Below, in pieces: positions 1 through 10,346 of a stretch of 64,000 nucleotides of DNA. Numbering within the stretch: position 1 is the stretch's first letter; every line of letters starts with the position of its first letter. Origin of the DNA: an uncultured Bacteroidota bacterium (GTDB taxonomy: Bacteria > Bacteroidota > Bacteroidia > UKL13-3); assembly GCA_903850915.1 (NCBI GenBank), contig CAINMV010000023.1:62001-126000 (forward strand), given 5' to 3'. A program made the translations under genes and the position numbers. The notes beneath the pieces are model-generated. The model saw nothing but the letters and a program-made list of their open reading frames with translations, was not told the DNA's origin and did no database searches.

Positions 1-1
1 C

Positions 2-3000
2 GATTCCACCAAATTTGCTGCACAACAAGATGCGCGTCACAATCGTTTTTATTTGAGAGGAAGCTATCAGGGAAGTGCTAGCAATGAGATCTCGTTAAAT
101 GCATTCAACATTCCAAAAGGATCGGTAAAAGTTACCGCGGGCGGAGCTCCATTGCGAGAGGGAGTGGACTATAGTGTAGATTACCTTATTGGAAAAGTGA
201 AAATTATAAACCTAAGTTTACTGCAATCTGGTGCAGTAATTAAAGTAGTAGCAGATAATAATAATCTTTTTAATACTCAACAAAAAAGTTTAATTGGAAC
301 GCGATTAGATTATAAAATCAGCAAAGACTTTGTGGTTGGAAGCACCTTCCTTAAGTTAACAGAACGCCCACTAACCCAAAATGTATCGGCTGGAGACGAG
401 CCATTAGCAAATACAATTATTGGAGTTGATGGAACCTTTAAATCTGACTCTCGTTTTATTACAAAATTAATTGATAAAATTCCCTTTATTCAAACCAAGG
501 AGATATCAAGTGTGACCTTAGCCGCAGAATATGCCAAAATAATTCCAGGAGTGCCTCGGTCGTTAGACAAAACCAAAAAAGGATTTTCATATATCGACGA
601 CTTTCAAGGTGCAGAAGCGCCATACGATTTGCGTACACCAAATGCTTGGTATACCGCAAGCACACCGCAAGGAAACCCAACAGAATTCCCAACTGGCGGC
701 AGTCATGGACTAGAAAATAGATTTAATACTGCACGATTGTCATGGTATTTTGTTGATCAATTTACCTTCTTTGGAGGTACCCCGCCATCAAATATTTCCA
801 ATGCCGTTCTCGATGATCCTTACCAACGCTTAATTTTACAGAAAGAGGTTTATCCAGACAAACAATTGGCACAAACCACGGCAACCAACCTACAAAGTTT
901 AGATATTGCCTTTAACCCCAACCGCCGTGGTGCTTATAATTTTAATGTTGATGGACTTAATAGTGATGGAACTTTAAAAAACCCAAAGAATAATTGGGGT
1001 GGCATCATGCGAAAAATTGAAACCAACGATTTTGAAGCAGCCAACATAGACTATATCAGTGTGTGGGTAATGGACCCTTTTTACAAAAACCCTGGCAACA
1101 GTGGCGATTTGTTGATACAACTTGGAAATGTATCCGAGGATATTTTACCAGATGGAAGAAAAAGTTTCGAACATGGATTGCCAAAATCAGCGCAAAAAAC
1201 ACATGTAGATACCACTACTTGGGGTATTGTTTCTAAGCTTTCTCCTATTGTAAATGCTTTCGATAATGATGAGACAGCCCGTGAATATCAAGACATCGGT
1301 TTAGATGGGTTAAATGATATAGAAGAACGAACCTTTTACGATACCTCTTATGTTGCCAAGGTGAAAGCTAAATTTGGCCTTAATTCCACTGCCTATTACA
1401 ATGCCGAGCAAGATCCAAGTGCTGATAACTATAAGTATTATTTAGGTCCAGACCAGGATAATGCCAATGCAAACATTATCGATCGTTACCGTTTTATTAA
1501 CAATGGAGATGGTAATTCTCCTACCAATGCACAATCCAAAGCCAAAACAGGCTATGATAACTCAGCATATACATCTACACCAGATGATGAAGATATCGAT
1601 CGCGACTTTTTGATGAATACCAACGAAGACTACTTCCAGTATCGCGTTAAGTTAGATCCGAATATGTTAGTTCCCGGACAGAACTTTGTTACCGACAAGC
1701 AGCTGCGTACGGTTGCTGTTAGCAGCGGAACGCAACAAATTTATTGGTATCAATTAAAAATTCCGGTTCAACAATTTGAGAAAAAATTCGGTAGTATCAA
1801 CGACTTTAAATCTATTCGATTCATTCGTATGATATTAAAAGGCTTTCAAGATAGTGTGGTATTGCGTTTAGGCGAATTTCAATTGGTTAGAAGTGAATGG
1901 CGCAAGTGTACCCAATCCTTGCGTGACCCTATTCAAAACATCCCAAGCAGTGGTAAAGGTAATACTCGCTTTGATGTAACTACAGTAAATATTGAAGAAA
2001 ACAGCAAAAGACAACCTATAAATTATGTTATACCTCCGGGTATAAATCGTCAGCTCGACCCTAGCAATCCACAATTTGTGCAGCAAAACGAGCAGTCGCT
2101 TTCTATGATTGTTTGCAATATGGAAGATGATGATTTGCGTGGCGCCTTCAGAAATACCCAATACGACTTCAGAAATTACAAGCATATTCGCATGTTCACA
2201 CATGCCGAGGAGTTTCAAGGACAAGCATTAAATGACGACGAGCTTTGGGCTTTCATTCGATTGGGCATCGATTATACCAATAACTATTACGAGTATAGTT
2301 TCCCTCTAAAAGTTACCAGAGCTGGTCAAAATACAGCAGAGCAAGTATGGCCAGATTACAACCACATGGACTTGGTCATTGAATATCTTGCTGCACTCAA
2401 GCAAGAGCGAGAGTTAAACTCAGCCTCACTTACGCAGCCGTATTATTCGAGTTTACATCCGGGCTATAAAATTGTTGGAACACCCGATATCAGTTCCTTA
2501 AAAATAATTTGTATTGGAGTTAGAAACCCAAAAGACGATGGACGAAGCCAATGCGGTGAAGTTTGGTTTAATGAGCTCCGATTGGAAGAATTCAACAACA
2601 ATGGGGGTTGGGCAGCAGAGGGAAGAGCCGATATAAAACTTGCTGATTTTGGAAATGTCAGACTCTCTTCTCATATTCATACCTATGGCTATGGAGCTTT
2701 GGATAAAAAACTGAATGAAAGAAGTCGCGATGATGTGAGAGGATATGCGTTTCAGTCGAATTTCGAATTAGGTAAATTTTTTCCACTCAAAGCAGGTGTA
2801 AATATCCCATTCGCACTTAGCTATAGTGAAGATGTAATTCGCCCGCATTTTAACCCTTTAAACCCGGATGTGCCGCTAGAACAAGCTTTGCGCACAGCGG
2901 GAGCTTTAAATAAAGAACTTGAAGCACAAATAAGATCAGCTGCCAACGACTACACTAGTCGTTATGGATTAAACTTCATTAATATGCGCAAAACGCATAT

Positions 3001-5365
3001 TGGCCCAAAAAGAGCTTTACCATGGAGTATTAGTAATTTTACCTTCTCTTACCAGTATAATAAAATTTACAAGCATAATCCTACGGCATCGCGTATAGAG
3101 AATAAAAGTTGGAGAGGAATGGTAACCTATACCTATGCCTTGCCTAATGCTACACTAGCTCCATTTACAAAACTTAGCAAATCGAAATGGTTAAAACTTA
3201 TAACCGACTTCAATGTAAATTTACTTCCAAGTACTTTTAATTTCCGATTGGAAACGGATCGTAGGTATAACGTATTACAGATGCGTAATACAGATTTTCG
3301 CAATAACAATAACGCTATTGTAGAGATTTTACCAACCTACGACAAAGATTTCACCATGAACCGAATCTATGATTTGCAGTGGGCACTCACCAAATCTTTA
3401 AAGCTGAATTACAATGCAAACAATGGTTCACGAATTGCCGAACCACGTGGAGCCATAATTACCCAAGAGCAGCGCGATTCTATTCAGAAGAACTTCTTTA
3501 CAGGTGGGGAAGTACGTAAGTTTAATCAGAATATTGGATTAAACTACCAAGTACCTTTCATGAAGTTTCCATTAACCGATTGGATAACAACGAACGTCAA
3601 CTATAATATTAGTTATGATTGGACAGGTGCCGCTTTAGCATTGCTTCGCGACTCGCTAGGAAATCAAATTCAGAATTCAAAAAACCTACAGATACAATCT
3701 CAATTGAATTTTATTCAGTTCTACAATAAGTCGAAGTTCCTGAAAAAAATAAATGAGCAAAGTGCAAAAGCTAATTCCAATGTACCAGCGGCACAAGAAG
3801 AAGAGGTGATTTCAAAAGGAAAGGGAAAGGGAAAATCGAAAGCTAAAATGACTGCCAAGCAAAAACGCGAAGAAGAAAAACGTATTGCAGAAGCGAAGAA
3901 AAAGAAAAAAGAAGAAGAGTCGAAATATTATCCTGTGGCACTGCGCGTGGTGGTTAAAGCCATTACGGGCGTAAAAAACGCAAGCTTCAACTACTCTGTA
4001 AATCAGGGCAGTGGTGTACCGGGTTTCCTTCCCGCTCCCAACAATTTCGGACAAAACATTTCATTACTAGCTCCAGGCTGGGATTTTATTTTTGGGAATC
4101 AAATTGACACCAATTACTTATATAATTCCGCACGTAAAAATTGGATCAGCAACCGTTCGGAAATGAACAACCCCTATTCTATTACACGAACCACAAAAAC
4201 GGATGGTCGTATAACCTTTGAGCCTCTTACCGACTTCCGAATTGACATTTCCTTCAATCGCTCACAAGCATTTAATGAATCAGGTATTTTTAAGTTTGAC
4301 ACTGTTGAGCAGTTTAATGATTATAGAGTTCAAAATCCGCTGCAAGGAGGAACATTTAGTACGAGTTACATCATGTTAGGTACCGCATTCCAAAAAGATA
4401 TTGTAACCAATAGCACCAACACTTCTCCTATCTTCAAACAATTTGAAAACAATAGATATACCATTTCTCAGCGTTTACAAACCGCGGAAGGAAGAACCAC
4501 AGGTGTAGATTCAATTACAAACTATCCAAGAGGATATAGTAAGCAGTCACAAGATGTTGTATTATTAGCCTTCCTTTCCGCATATTCTGGCAAAAATGCA
4601 ACGACTTTTTCGCTGGATCGTTTCCCTACAATTCCATTGCCTAATTGGCGTTTTAATTATAACGGACTGTCAAAATTAAAATCGGTGCAGAAGTATTTTA
4701 ACGGCATTACTCTAACTCACAGTTATTCATGTACGTATAGCACTCAATATAACTCGAGTGTAGTAACCGGTATTGACTCTGCGCATGATTATATCCCGAA
4801 TTTAATTATCCGTGGAGTTTCATTAAGTGAGCGACTTGCGCCATTAATTGGTGTTGATATCACCACAAAGAACAGTATGACCCTTGGTGCTCGATATAAC
4901 CAAGATAGAACATTGGCAATGCAAATTGCATCCAAATCATTATCGGAAAGCAAAACGCGAGACTTTACATTTAGCTTTGGCTATCGTGCCAATCAAATAT
5001 ATTTACCAATCAAATATCAAGGCAAGCAAATATTCCTAGAAAATGATATGAATATTAAGTTAGATATTAGTTTTAGAGATAATCTTGTAATTGTTAGACG
5101 CATGGATGTTGGTGCTGACCAAGCCGCTAGCGGCAGTAAAATCGTTACGCTTCGACCAAATATTGACTATATGATGAATCAGAATTTGAACTTGCAGCTC
5201 TTCTTTGAAATGAATATCACCAATCCGCATGTGTCGAATCAATTTCCAACTAACATTTCCAAAGGAGGAATTAAAATTCGTTACACACTCGACGAGAATT
5301 TCTTGAAAAACCAAACACAAAGTGGAGGAAAAAAATCGAAAAAAGGGACAAAACAGATGTTTTAA
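2..5365 (+). CDS. sprA: SprA, T9SS outer-membrane translocon / gliding protein (5'-truncated by window edge)
   Basis: The reading frame is open from base 2, with no start codon before the edge, so about 1787 C-terminal residues of a protein usually near 2400 residues long are present. SprA is the very large outer-membrane beta-barrel through which type IX secretion cargo leaves the periplasm, and it is needed for gliding in flavobacteria. The fragment reads as alternating aromatic and polar beta strands with repeated large loops and no membrane helices, as expected of the barrel, and it resembles SprA throughout by eye. A Lys/Glu-rich low-complexity stretch, at about nt 3820-3920, interrupts the barrel and is probably a disordered periplasmic or surface loop. 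The gene ends in TAA and is convergent with nth. Seven T9SS cargo genes elsewhere in the window fit this identification. Confidence 0.9.
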   Translation, partial: DSTKFAAQQDARHNRFYLRGSYQGSASNEISLNAFNIPKGSVKVTAGGAPLREGVDYSVDYLIGKVKIINLSLLQSGAVIKVVADNNNLFNTQQKSLIGTRLDYKISKDFVVGSTFLKLTERPLTQNVSAGDEPLANTIIGVDGTFKSDSRFITKLIDKIPFIQTKEISSVTLAAEYAKIIPGVPRSLDKTKKGFSYIDDFQGAEAPYDLRTPNAWYTASTPQGNPTEFPTGGSHGLENRFNTARLSWYFVDQFTFFGGTPPSNISNAVLDDPYQRLILQKEVYPDKQLAQTTATNLQSLDIAFNPNRRGAYNFNVDGLNSDGTLKNPKNNWGGIMRKIETNDFEAANIDYISVWVMDPFYKNPGNSGDLLIQLGNVSEDILPDGRKSFEHGLPKSAQKTHVDTTTWGIVSKLSPIVNAFDNDETAREYQDIGLDGLNDIEERTFYDTSYVAKVKAKFGLNSTAYYNAEQDPSADNYKYYLGPDQDNANANIIDRYRFINNGDGNSPTNAQSKAKTGYDNSAYTSTPDDEDIDRDFLMNTNEDYFQYRVKLDPNMLVPGQNFVTDKQLRTVAVSSGTQQIYWYQLKIPVQQFEKKFGSINDFKSIRFIRMILKGFQDSVVLRLGEFQLVRSEWRKCTQSLRDPIQNIPSSGKGNTRFDVTTVNIEENSKRQPINYVIPPGINRQLDPSNPQFVQQNEQSLSMIVCNMEDDDLRGAFRNTQYDFRNYKHIRMFTHAEEFQGQALNDDELWAFIRLGIDYTNNYYEYSFPLKVTRAGQNTAEQVWPDYNHMDLVIEYLAALKQERELNSASLTQPYYSSLHPGYKIVGTPDISSLKIICIGVRNPKDDGRSQCGEVWFNELRLEEFNNNGGWAAEGRADIKLADFGNVRLSSHIHTYGYGALDKKLNERSRDDVRGYAFQSNFELGKFFPLKAGVNIPFALSYSEDVIRPHFNPLNPDVPLEQALRTAGALNKELEAQIRSAANDYTSRYGLNFINMRKTHIGPKRALPWSISNFTFSYQYNKIYKHNPTASRIENKSWRGMVTYTYALPNATLAPFTKLSKSKWLKLITDFNVNLLPSTFNFRLETDRRYNVLQMRNTDFRNNNNAIVEILPTYDKDFTMNRIYDLQWALTKSLKLNYNANNGSRIAEPRGAIITQEQRDSIQKNFFTGGEVRKFNQNIGLNYQVPFMKFPLTDWITTNVNYNISYDWTGAALALLRDSLGNQIQNSKNLQIQSQLNFIQFYNKSKFLKKINEQSAKANSNVPAAQEEEVISKGKGKGKSKAKMTAKQKREEEKRIAEAKKKKKEEESKYYPVALRVVVKAITGVKNASFNYSVNQGSGVPGFLPAPNNFGQNISLLAPGWDFIFGNQIDTNYLYNSARKNWISNRSEMNNPYSITRTTKTDGRITFEPLTDFRIDISFNRSQAFNESGIFKFDTVEQFNDYRVQNPLQGGTFSTSYIMLGTAFQKDIVTNSTNTSPIFKQFENNRYTISQRLQTAEGRTTGVDSITNYPRGYSKQSQDVVLLAFLSAYSGKNATTFSLDRFPTIPLPNWRFNYNGLSKLKSVQKYFNGITLTHSYSCTYSTQYNSSVVTGIDSAHDYIPNLIIRGVSLSERLAPLIGVDITTKNSMTLGARYNQDRTLAMQIASKSLSESKTRDFTFSFGYRANQIYLPIKYQGKQIFLENDMNIKLDISFRDNLVIVRRMDVGADQAASGSKIVTLRPNIDYMMNQNLNLQLFFEMNITNPHVSNQFPTNISKGGIKIRYTLDENFLKNQTQSGGKKSKKGTKQMF

Positions 5366-5399
5366 TTTCGCAGAATAGATTTATTTTCTAGAAGATAAA

Positions 5400-5426
5400 A
5401 TGCCTAAAGAAATACCTCTTTGGCAT
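5400..5426. terminator. Possible bidirectional terminator hairpin between sprA and nth
   Basis: A 10-bp stem with one bulged base (ATGCCTAAAGA / TCTTTGGCAT) and a 6-nt loop sits between the two convergent stop codons. Four T residues follow on the minus strand and only a short TTATT on the plus strand, so termination strength is uncertain. Confidence 0.4.
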
Positions 5427-5440
5427 TATTATGATCGTTG

Positions 5441-6085
5441 TTACTCTTTAATTATTTTATTGTGCCTGCACCATTCCTTTAGGCCACATTCAGTGCATTT
5501 TGGACCTCGGGCAATACATACATATCTACCGTGAAGAATTAACCAATGGTGCGCCTTTGGAATTAGTTCTTGAGGAATATATTTATAAAGTTGTCTTTCC
5601 ACCTCTAGAGGCTTTGTAGCGGTTTGGGTAACAATACCTAGTCGACGAGCCACACGAAAAACATGTGTATCGACAGCCATAGTAGGCTGATTATACACAA
5701 CTGAAAGAATAACATTCGCTGTTTTTCGCCCTACTCCAGGTAATGATATAAGCTCATCCATGGTTTCGGGTACATTAGAATTAAATTCCGAAACTAACTT
5801 CTCTGCCATACCCACTAGATGTTTTGCTTTATTATTCGGATAACTGATACTTTTAATATATTCATAAACCTCTGGAACTTCAGCTTCGGCAAGCGCTTGC
5901 GGTGATGGAAAGCGTTTAAATAACGTTGGCGTAGTTAAATTCACACGTTTGTCGGTGCATTGTGCTGAAAGAATTACAGCTACAAGCAGTTGAAACGGAT
6001 TTTGATAAATCAACTCAGTCTCTGCGATTTTAAAGTTCTCTTGAAACCAATTTACTATGTGCCTTGCGCGTTCTGACTTATTCAT
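5441..6085 (-). CDS. nth: Endonuclease III (DNA glycosylase/AP lyase)
   Basis: This enzyme removes oxidised pyrimidines and nicks abasic sites in base-excision repair. The 214-residue product is close to the 211 residues of E. coli Nth. The helix-hairpin-helix LPGVGRKTA lies at residues 115-123 with the catalytic Lys at 121, and the catalytic Asp is D139 in AVDTHVF. The [4Fe-4S] ligands are C190-x6-C197-x2-C200-x5-C206. The frame is open upstream to an ATG at 6136, but the extra 17 residues have no family counterpart, so I place the start at the ATG ending at 6085 (MNKSERARH). Confidence 0.93.
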   Translation of the reverse strand: MNKSERARHIVNWFQENFKIAETELIYQNPFQLLVAVILSAQCTDKRVNLTTPTLFKRFPSPQALAEAEVPEVYEYIKSISYPNNKAKHLVGMAEKLVSEFNSNVPETMDELISLPGVGRKTANVILSVVYNQPTMAVDTHVFRVARRLGIVTQTATKPLEVERQLYKYIPQELIPKAHHWLILHGRYVCIARGPKCTECGLKEWCRHNKIIKE

Positions 6086-6177
6086 ACCTGAGGCAAAAAT
6101 AATAGTATAATCTGATTCTGGAGCACTGCAAGGCAAACCAAAATCTTTTATTTATTTTCACAAAAAATTATTCAATC

Positions 6178-9100
6178 ATGATACGTTTAAAAATTCTACT
6201 TGTAATATTCTTTTTTACCACAGCAACAATAGCTCAGAAATCATATTTTAGTGGTGAATTTAGAAGTATAGAAAATCCATATTATTGGAAAAATAGAGTT
6301 CCTTTTACTGGATATTGGCAACAAGACGTTTCCTATCAAATAAAGGCAACACTATATGATAGTTTGGATATGTTGGATGGAGAGCTAACGCTAACCTATT
6401 TCAATAATTCACCTGATGATTTGAATGAGGTATTCTTTCACTTATATCAAAACGCCTTCCAACCGGGCAGCTACTATGATAATCTTCAAAAGAATAATAA
6501 TATAAAAACCGAATATGGCAAAAACGAAAAAGACAGAAAAGATGAAGTAGTGGAGTCTGTCCTAGTAAATGGCGTCATGGTGAATCCTACCTTCGATAAT
6601 ACCATCATGCGTGTTAAACTTCCAAATGTACTTCATCCCAATGGAAATATCGTTTTTAAAATAAAATTCAAAAGCTACTTCGGTGATGGTGGCAACGTGC
6701 GACGTCGGATGAAAATGTTTCGTGACAACTGGGGAAACAAACAATATGATGGGGTTCATTGGTATCCTCGTATCTGCGTTTATGACCGTAAATTCGGATG
6801 GGAAACAGACCAACATCTTGGGCGAGAATTTTATGGCGATTATGGAACCTATGATGCGGAACTCACCTTGCCATCAAAATATGTGAATGAAGCCACTGGA
6901 GAGCTTATCAATGAAAAAGAAGTCTTACCCGATGACCTTCGTGCTAAATTAGATGTAAAAAACTTCGCGACCAAAAAAGCGGATGTGAAACCTGAATCTA
7001 TTATGCCAACACAAGGCTGGCGTACCTGGAAATACCATGCTGTTAATGTGCACGATTTTGCATTTACCTGCGACCCAACCTATCGCATCTCTGAGTCGTC
7101 GTGGAATGGAATTCGATGTATTGGCATTGTGCAAGAACCACATGCCGCGGGTTGGCAAAATAGTGGTGTACTTGTGGCCGACATAATTAAAACATACAGC
7201 AACGATATTGGCATGTATGCCTATCCAAAGATGGTAGCTGCAGACGCACGCGATGGCATGGAATATCCGATGCTTACGCTCGATGGCGGATCTAGCCCTA
7301 GTTATACTAATTTGCTCAGCCATGAAATAGGCCACAACTGGTTCTTTGGTATGGTTGGAAATAATGAAACGTATCGTGCTTGTCTTGACGAAGGATTTAC
7401 TCAGTTTTTAACTTCATGGTATATGGTTAAACAAGAGCAACGCAAAGAAGCCTTAGTGAAACAAAATGAAGGCCTGTCGGTTGTTAAAAAGAAGACCTTG
7501 GGTACTCGGTATTTAAATCGCTATTCAACTTCGATTCCACAACGCGAGAGTGTAGCTTATATGGGATATTTAATGGATGCAATAAACGATAATGATGAAG
7601 TAATTAACCAGCATAGCGATGGATTTAATGGAGCCGTAAATCATGGAGGTGGCTATCGTCACGTATATTACAAAACAGCAACCATGCTATGGAATTTGCA
7701 ATATGTGCTAGGAGATGAATTGTTTCTAGCTACGATGCAAAATTATTTCAATGAATTTAAAATATGTCACCCCTATGTAGAAGATTTCCGAAATAGTGTT
7801 ATTCACTATACGCATGTGGATTTGAATTGGTTTTTCGACCAATGGTTCGAAACCAACAAGCACATTGACTATGCCATTAAAAGCATCAAAAATAGCAAAG
7901 GCGACAGCTTTGAAATTACCTTTCAGCGCATTGGGCGCATGCAAATGCCTATCGATTTCACGGTAAAAACGAACGACGGAAAGAACTTGGATTTCCATAT
8001 TCCCAACACCTATTTCGTTAAAAAAACTACCGCTACAATATTGCCTTTTTGGAAAGGATGGGATCTTTTACAACCAACATATACCTGTACTATTTTAGTT
8101 CCAGGCGGTATCGATGACATAGAAATTGATCCAACGCATCGTTTGGCTGATATCAACTTTATGAACAATACATTACGTTGTCCGGTGAAATTCAACTTTG
8201 ATCATCAATTGCAAAATCCGAACGACATGTACCATTATATATTAAAATGGCGCCCCGATTTTTGGTGGAATGGTTTGGATGGCATAAAAGTTGGCGTGCA
8301 TGCTAATGGTGGTTATATAAATAGATTTCATGTTTGGGATGCTACGCTTTGGTATAATACAGGAATGCTCCAATCAAATGAAATGCAATTTCCAATCAAT
8401 TATTCGGTGAACTACCGAAATGCGATTGGAAAAAACCTGGGGTGGAATTTCTCTACACGATATCTGGATGGTTTATTTGCCAATAAATTGGGGATATCAA
8501 AAACCAACAACGACTATACTTTCTACGCTAATTTCAATACATTGTACCGCACGCAAATCTTCTATTATAAAAATGGCAAACAAACAGACTCGCATTTAAT
8601 ATATCCTGAGCTTTGGAGAGAACAAAAATGGAATAACTTTATTAATATCGGAATCAACAAACCATATAGTTACAGCCATGGTTATGCATCACAGAATTTA
8701 AATTTGCGCACAAGTGCTTTAGGTAGTGATTATCTATATGGTAACCTTAGTTATACCCATATTGACAATATTGCAATAAAAAAACTAGATTTCAAAGTTC
8801 GAGTTTTTGGGCAACTCGGATTTAACACACCAGCACCAGAAAGCGCTCTGATGCTTGCCGGTGCTAATAATGAGGAATTAATGGAAAGTAAATTTACGAG
8901 AAGTATTGGTTTTGTTCCGAATTCATGGTCTGGATTTGGCTCAGAAATCAATCATTTCCAACAAGGTGGAGGTTTAAACATACGCGGGTTTGCAGGTTAT
9001 AAAGCTCCCGTTGGCGACACTACAAATCAACATTTACTATATAAAGGTAATAGCGGGTTAGCCGTAAATGCTGAACTAGACCTCGATCGTTTATTGAAAT

Positions 9101-9384
9101 TCGAACCAAAATTTCTACGTAATTGGTTGCATTTAGATTTTTATGGTTTTGCGGATGCAGGTTATATTGCAAACAAACCAATAACAGGAAAATGGTTCTT
9201 TGCCAATGCTTTGCGCGCCGATGCAGGAGTTGGCACAGCATTAACCATAAAACGTTGGTGGAACTTGAGCAATATCAAGCCGTTAACCATTCGATTTGAT
9301 ATGCCATTTATTATAAATCCAGCACCCGCTAGCAGCAATAATCTAGAGTTCAGATATGTAGTTGGTTTTGGAAGATGTTTCTAA
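6178..9384 (+). CDS. M1-family metallopeptidase with C-terminal outer-membrane-barrel-like domain
   Basis: A signal peptide (MIRLKILLVIFFF... cut near AQK) is followed by an M1 aminopeptidase-type region. The zinc site is H382-E383-x-x-H386 with the third ligand E405, exactly HExxH-x18-E. The peptidase part spans roughly residues 40-560. From about residue 680 to the end the protein consists of alternating aromatic strands, contains NIRGFAGYKA, and finishes with a terminal Phe (FGRCF), features typical of Omp85/surface-antigen barrels. At 1068 residues it is well above the usual 600-900 for an M1 enzyme. Inferred role: a peptidase anchored in the outer membrane by its own barrel rather than by T9SS. 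The gene is divergent from nth. The substrate is unknown. Confidence 0.8.
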   Translation: MIRLKILLVIFFFTTATIAQKSYFSGEFRSIENPYYWKNRVPFTGYWQQDVSYQIKATLYDSLDMLDGELTLTYFNNSPDDLNEVFFHLYQNAFQPGSYYDNLQKNNNIKTEYGKNEKDRKDEVVESVLVNGVMVNPTFDNTIMRVKLPNVLHPNGNIVFKIKFKSYFGDGGNVRRRMKMFRDNWGNKQYDGVHWYPRICVYDRKFGWETDQHLGREFYGDYGTYDAELTLPSKYVNEATGELINEKEVLPDDLRAKLDVKNFATKKADVKPESIMPTQGWRTWKYHAVNVHDFAFTCDPTYRISESSWNGIRCIGIVQEPHAAGWQNSGVLVADIIKTYSNDIGMYAYPKMVAADARDGMEYPMLTLDGGSSPSYTNLLSHEIGHNWFFGMVGNNETYRACLDEGFTQFLTSWYMVKQEQRKEALVKQNEGLSVVKKKTLGTRYLNRYSTSIPQRESVAYMGYLMDAINDNDEVINQHSDGFNGAVNHGGGYRHVYYKTATMLWNLQYVLGDELFLATMQNYFNEFKICHPYVEDFRNSVIHYTHVDLNWFFDQWFETNKHIDYAIKSIKNSKGDSFEITFQRIGRMQMPIDFTVKTNDGKNLDFHIPNTYFVKKTTATILPFWKGWDLLQPTYTCTILVPGGIDDIEIDPTHRLADINFMNNTLRCPVKFNFDHQLQNPNDMYHYILKWRPDFWWNGLDGIKVGVHANGGYINRFHVWDATLWYNTGMLQSNEMQFPINYSVNYRNAIGKNLGWNFSTRYLDGLFANKLGISKTNNDYTFYANFNTLYRTQIFYYKNGKQTDSHLIYPELWREQKWNNFINIGINKPYSYSHGYASQNLNLRTSALGSDYLYGNLSYTHIDNIAIKKLDFKVRVFGQLGFNTPAPESALMLAGANNEELMESKFTRSIGFVPNSWSGFGSEINHFQQGGGLNIRGFAGYKAPVGDTTNQHLLYKGNSGLAVNAELDLDRLLKFEPKFLRNWLHLDFYGFADAGYIANKPITGKWFFANALRADAGVGTALTIKRWWNLSNIKPLTIRFDMPFIINPAPASSNNLEFRYVVGFGRCF

Positions 9385-9431
9385 ACTAATCCTTAGGAAT
9401 AAAAATTGTTCCTGGTTAATACTATTTCTTT

Positions 9432-10274
9432 TTATTTTTTGTTGATTCTGAAACTCCAACCGAAAACAACATTGCGTTGAAGAAATATAAAGTGTTGAGA
9501 AGCTTTGTCAGCTTCGTCCATAGTGGTGCGAATATCCGGCATGTTTATATAGCCCCCTTTGAATTCACTTTGTATAAAAAAGTGTTTGCCAAAGTTTACC
9601 CCTAAACCAATAACAGCACTTACCCCATAGCCTGCCAAATGAAACTCATCATATCTAGGCTTCCCTAAAAGCGTGGTGTTTGTTCGGGGATATAAAATTC
9701 CAACACCTAAGCCTTCGGTAAAACTAACCGCTATATTTAAAGAAGTTAACTTCTTTAAATTATAAATCTCATCAATTCTTCTAAATTCAGTATTAATGTA
9801 ATTTAAGCCATCGGTATGCTCAAATTGTAAGAAGTTTGAGGTCAATTTAATGTCTTCATTTTTATAATTTTTATTGAAAGTAGAATCTTGCATGTTTATG
9901 GTGCCATTAATTTGAACCACTTGATTTGTTTTCATCACATATTTCATGTGGTCTTCGCCCATTGAAATACTATAATGTTCATTAATGTAATACCCAAAAC
10001 GATTATTGTATTGCGGAATGGTAACTGTTGTTGGATTAAAATACAATGGAATTGAAAAGCGCGACTGGCGATCCTTAGCAACCACTTTTGACAAAATAAA
10101 ATCGTAATCAACTCCTTTAAAATGAATGTCGGAGACACTATAAATGCTTCGATTCCAACCCCAATAAAGATAGAATTTTCCTTTATTTACATTGTTGTTT
10201 TTGGGTTTTTCCTTTGCAAAAGCAGCTATATAGCTACAAAAAAAGATGGTGGTAAAAAATAGAAAAGATTTCAT
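9432..10274 (-). CDS. Outer-membrane beta-barrel-like protein, function unknown
   Basis: The 280-residue product begins with a clear signal peptide (MKSFLFFTTIFFCSYIAAFA) followed by a basic, Asn-rich mature start. The second half alternates hydrophobic and polar residues with glycine turns (GLGVGILYPR, VIGLGVNFGKHFF) and ends in FGWSFRINKK, typical of small Bacteroidota outer-membrane barrel proteins. I recognise no catalytic motif. It is convergent with the M1 peptidase, 47 bp away, and divergent from the next secreted protein. Confidence 0.6.
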   Translation of the reverse strand: MKSFLFFTTIFFCSYIAAFAKEKPKNNNVNKGKFYLYWGWNRSIYSVSDIHFKGVDYDFILSKVVAKDRQSRFSIPLYFNPTTVTIPQYNNRFGYYINEHYSISMGEDHMKYVMKTNQVVQINGTINMQDSTFNKNYKNEDIKLTSNFLQFEHTDGLNYINTEFRRIDEIYNLKKLTSLNIAVSFTEGLGVGILYPRTNTTLLGKPRYDEFHLAGYGVSAVIGLGVNFGKHFFIQSEFKGGYINMPDIRTTMDEADKASQHFIFLQRNVVFGWSFRINKK

Positions 10275-10311
10275 AATAGCAAAAAAACGACTGCGAAGAT
10301 ATTCAACTACG

Positions 10312-10342
10312 TTTGTTATTTAAAAAAATATGATTAGGTTTG
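10312..10342 (+). promoter_or_regulatory. Two-box Bacteroidota promoter abutting the start codon
   Basis: TTTG (10312-10315), 19 nt, TAGGTTTG (10335-10342) is a complete match to the -33/-7 consensus. Only 4 nt separate the -7 box from the ATG at 10347, which implies a start of transcription at or next to the start codon. Confidence 0.6.
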
Positions 10343-10346
10343 AAAT

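Noticed and set aside
3812..4054. 80-codon minus-strand frame rich in Phe
   Set aside because: Shadow of the Lys-rich loop of sprA.
9390..9415. Small inverted repeat AGGAA/TTCCT between the M1 peptidase and the barrel gene
   Set aside because: Only a 5-bp stem with no T run on either strand; too weak to call a terminator.
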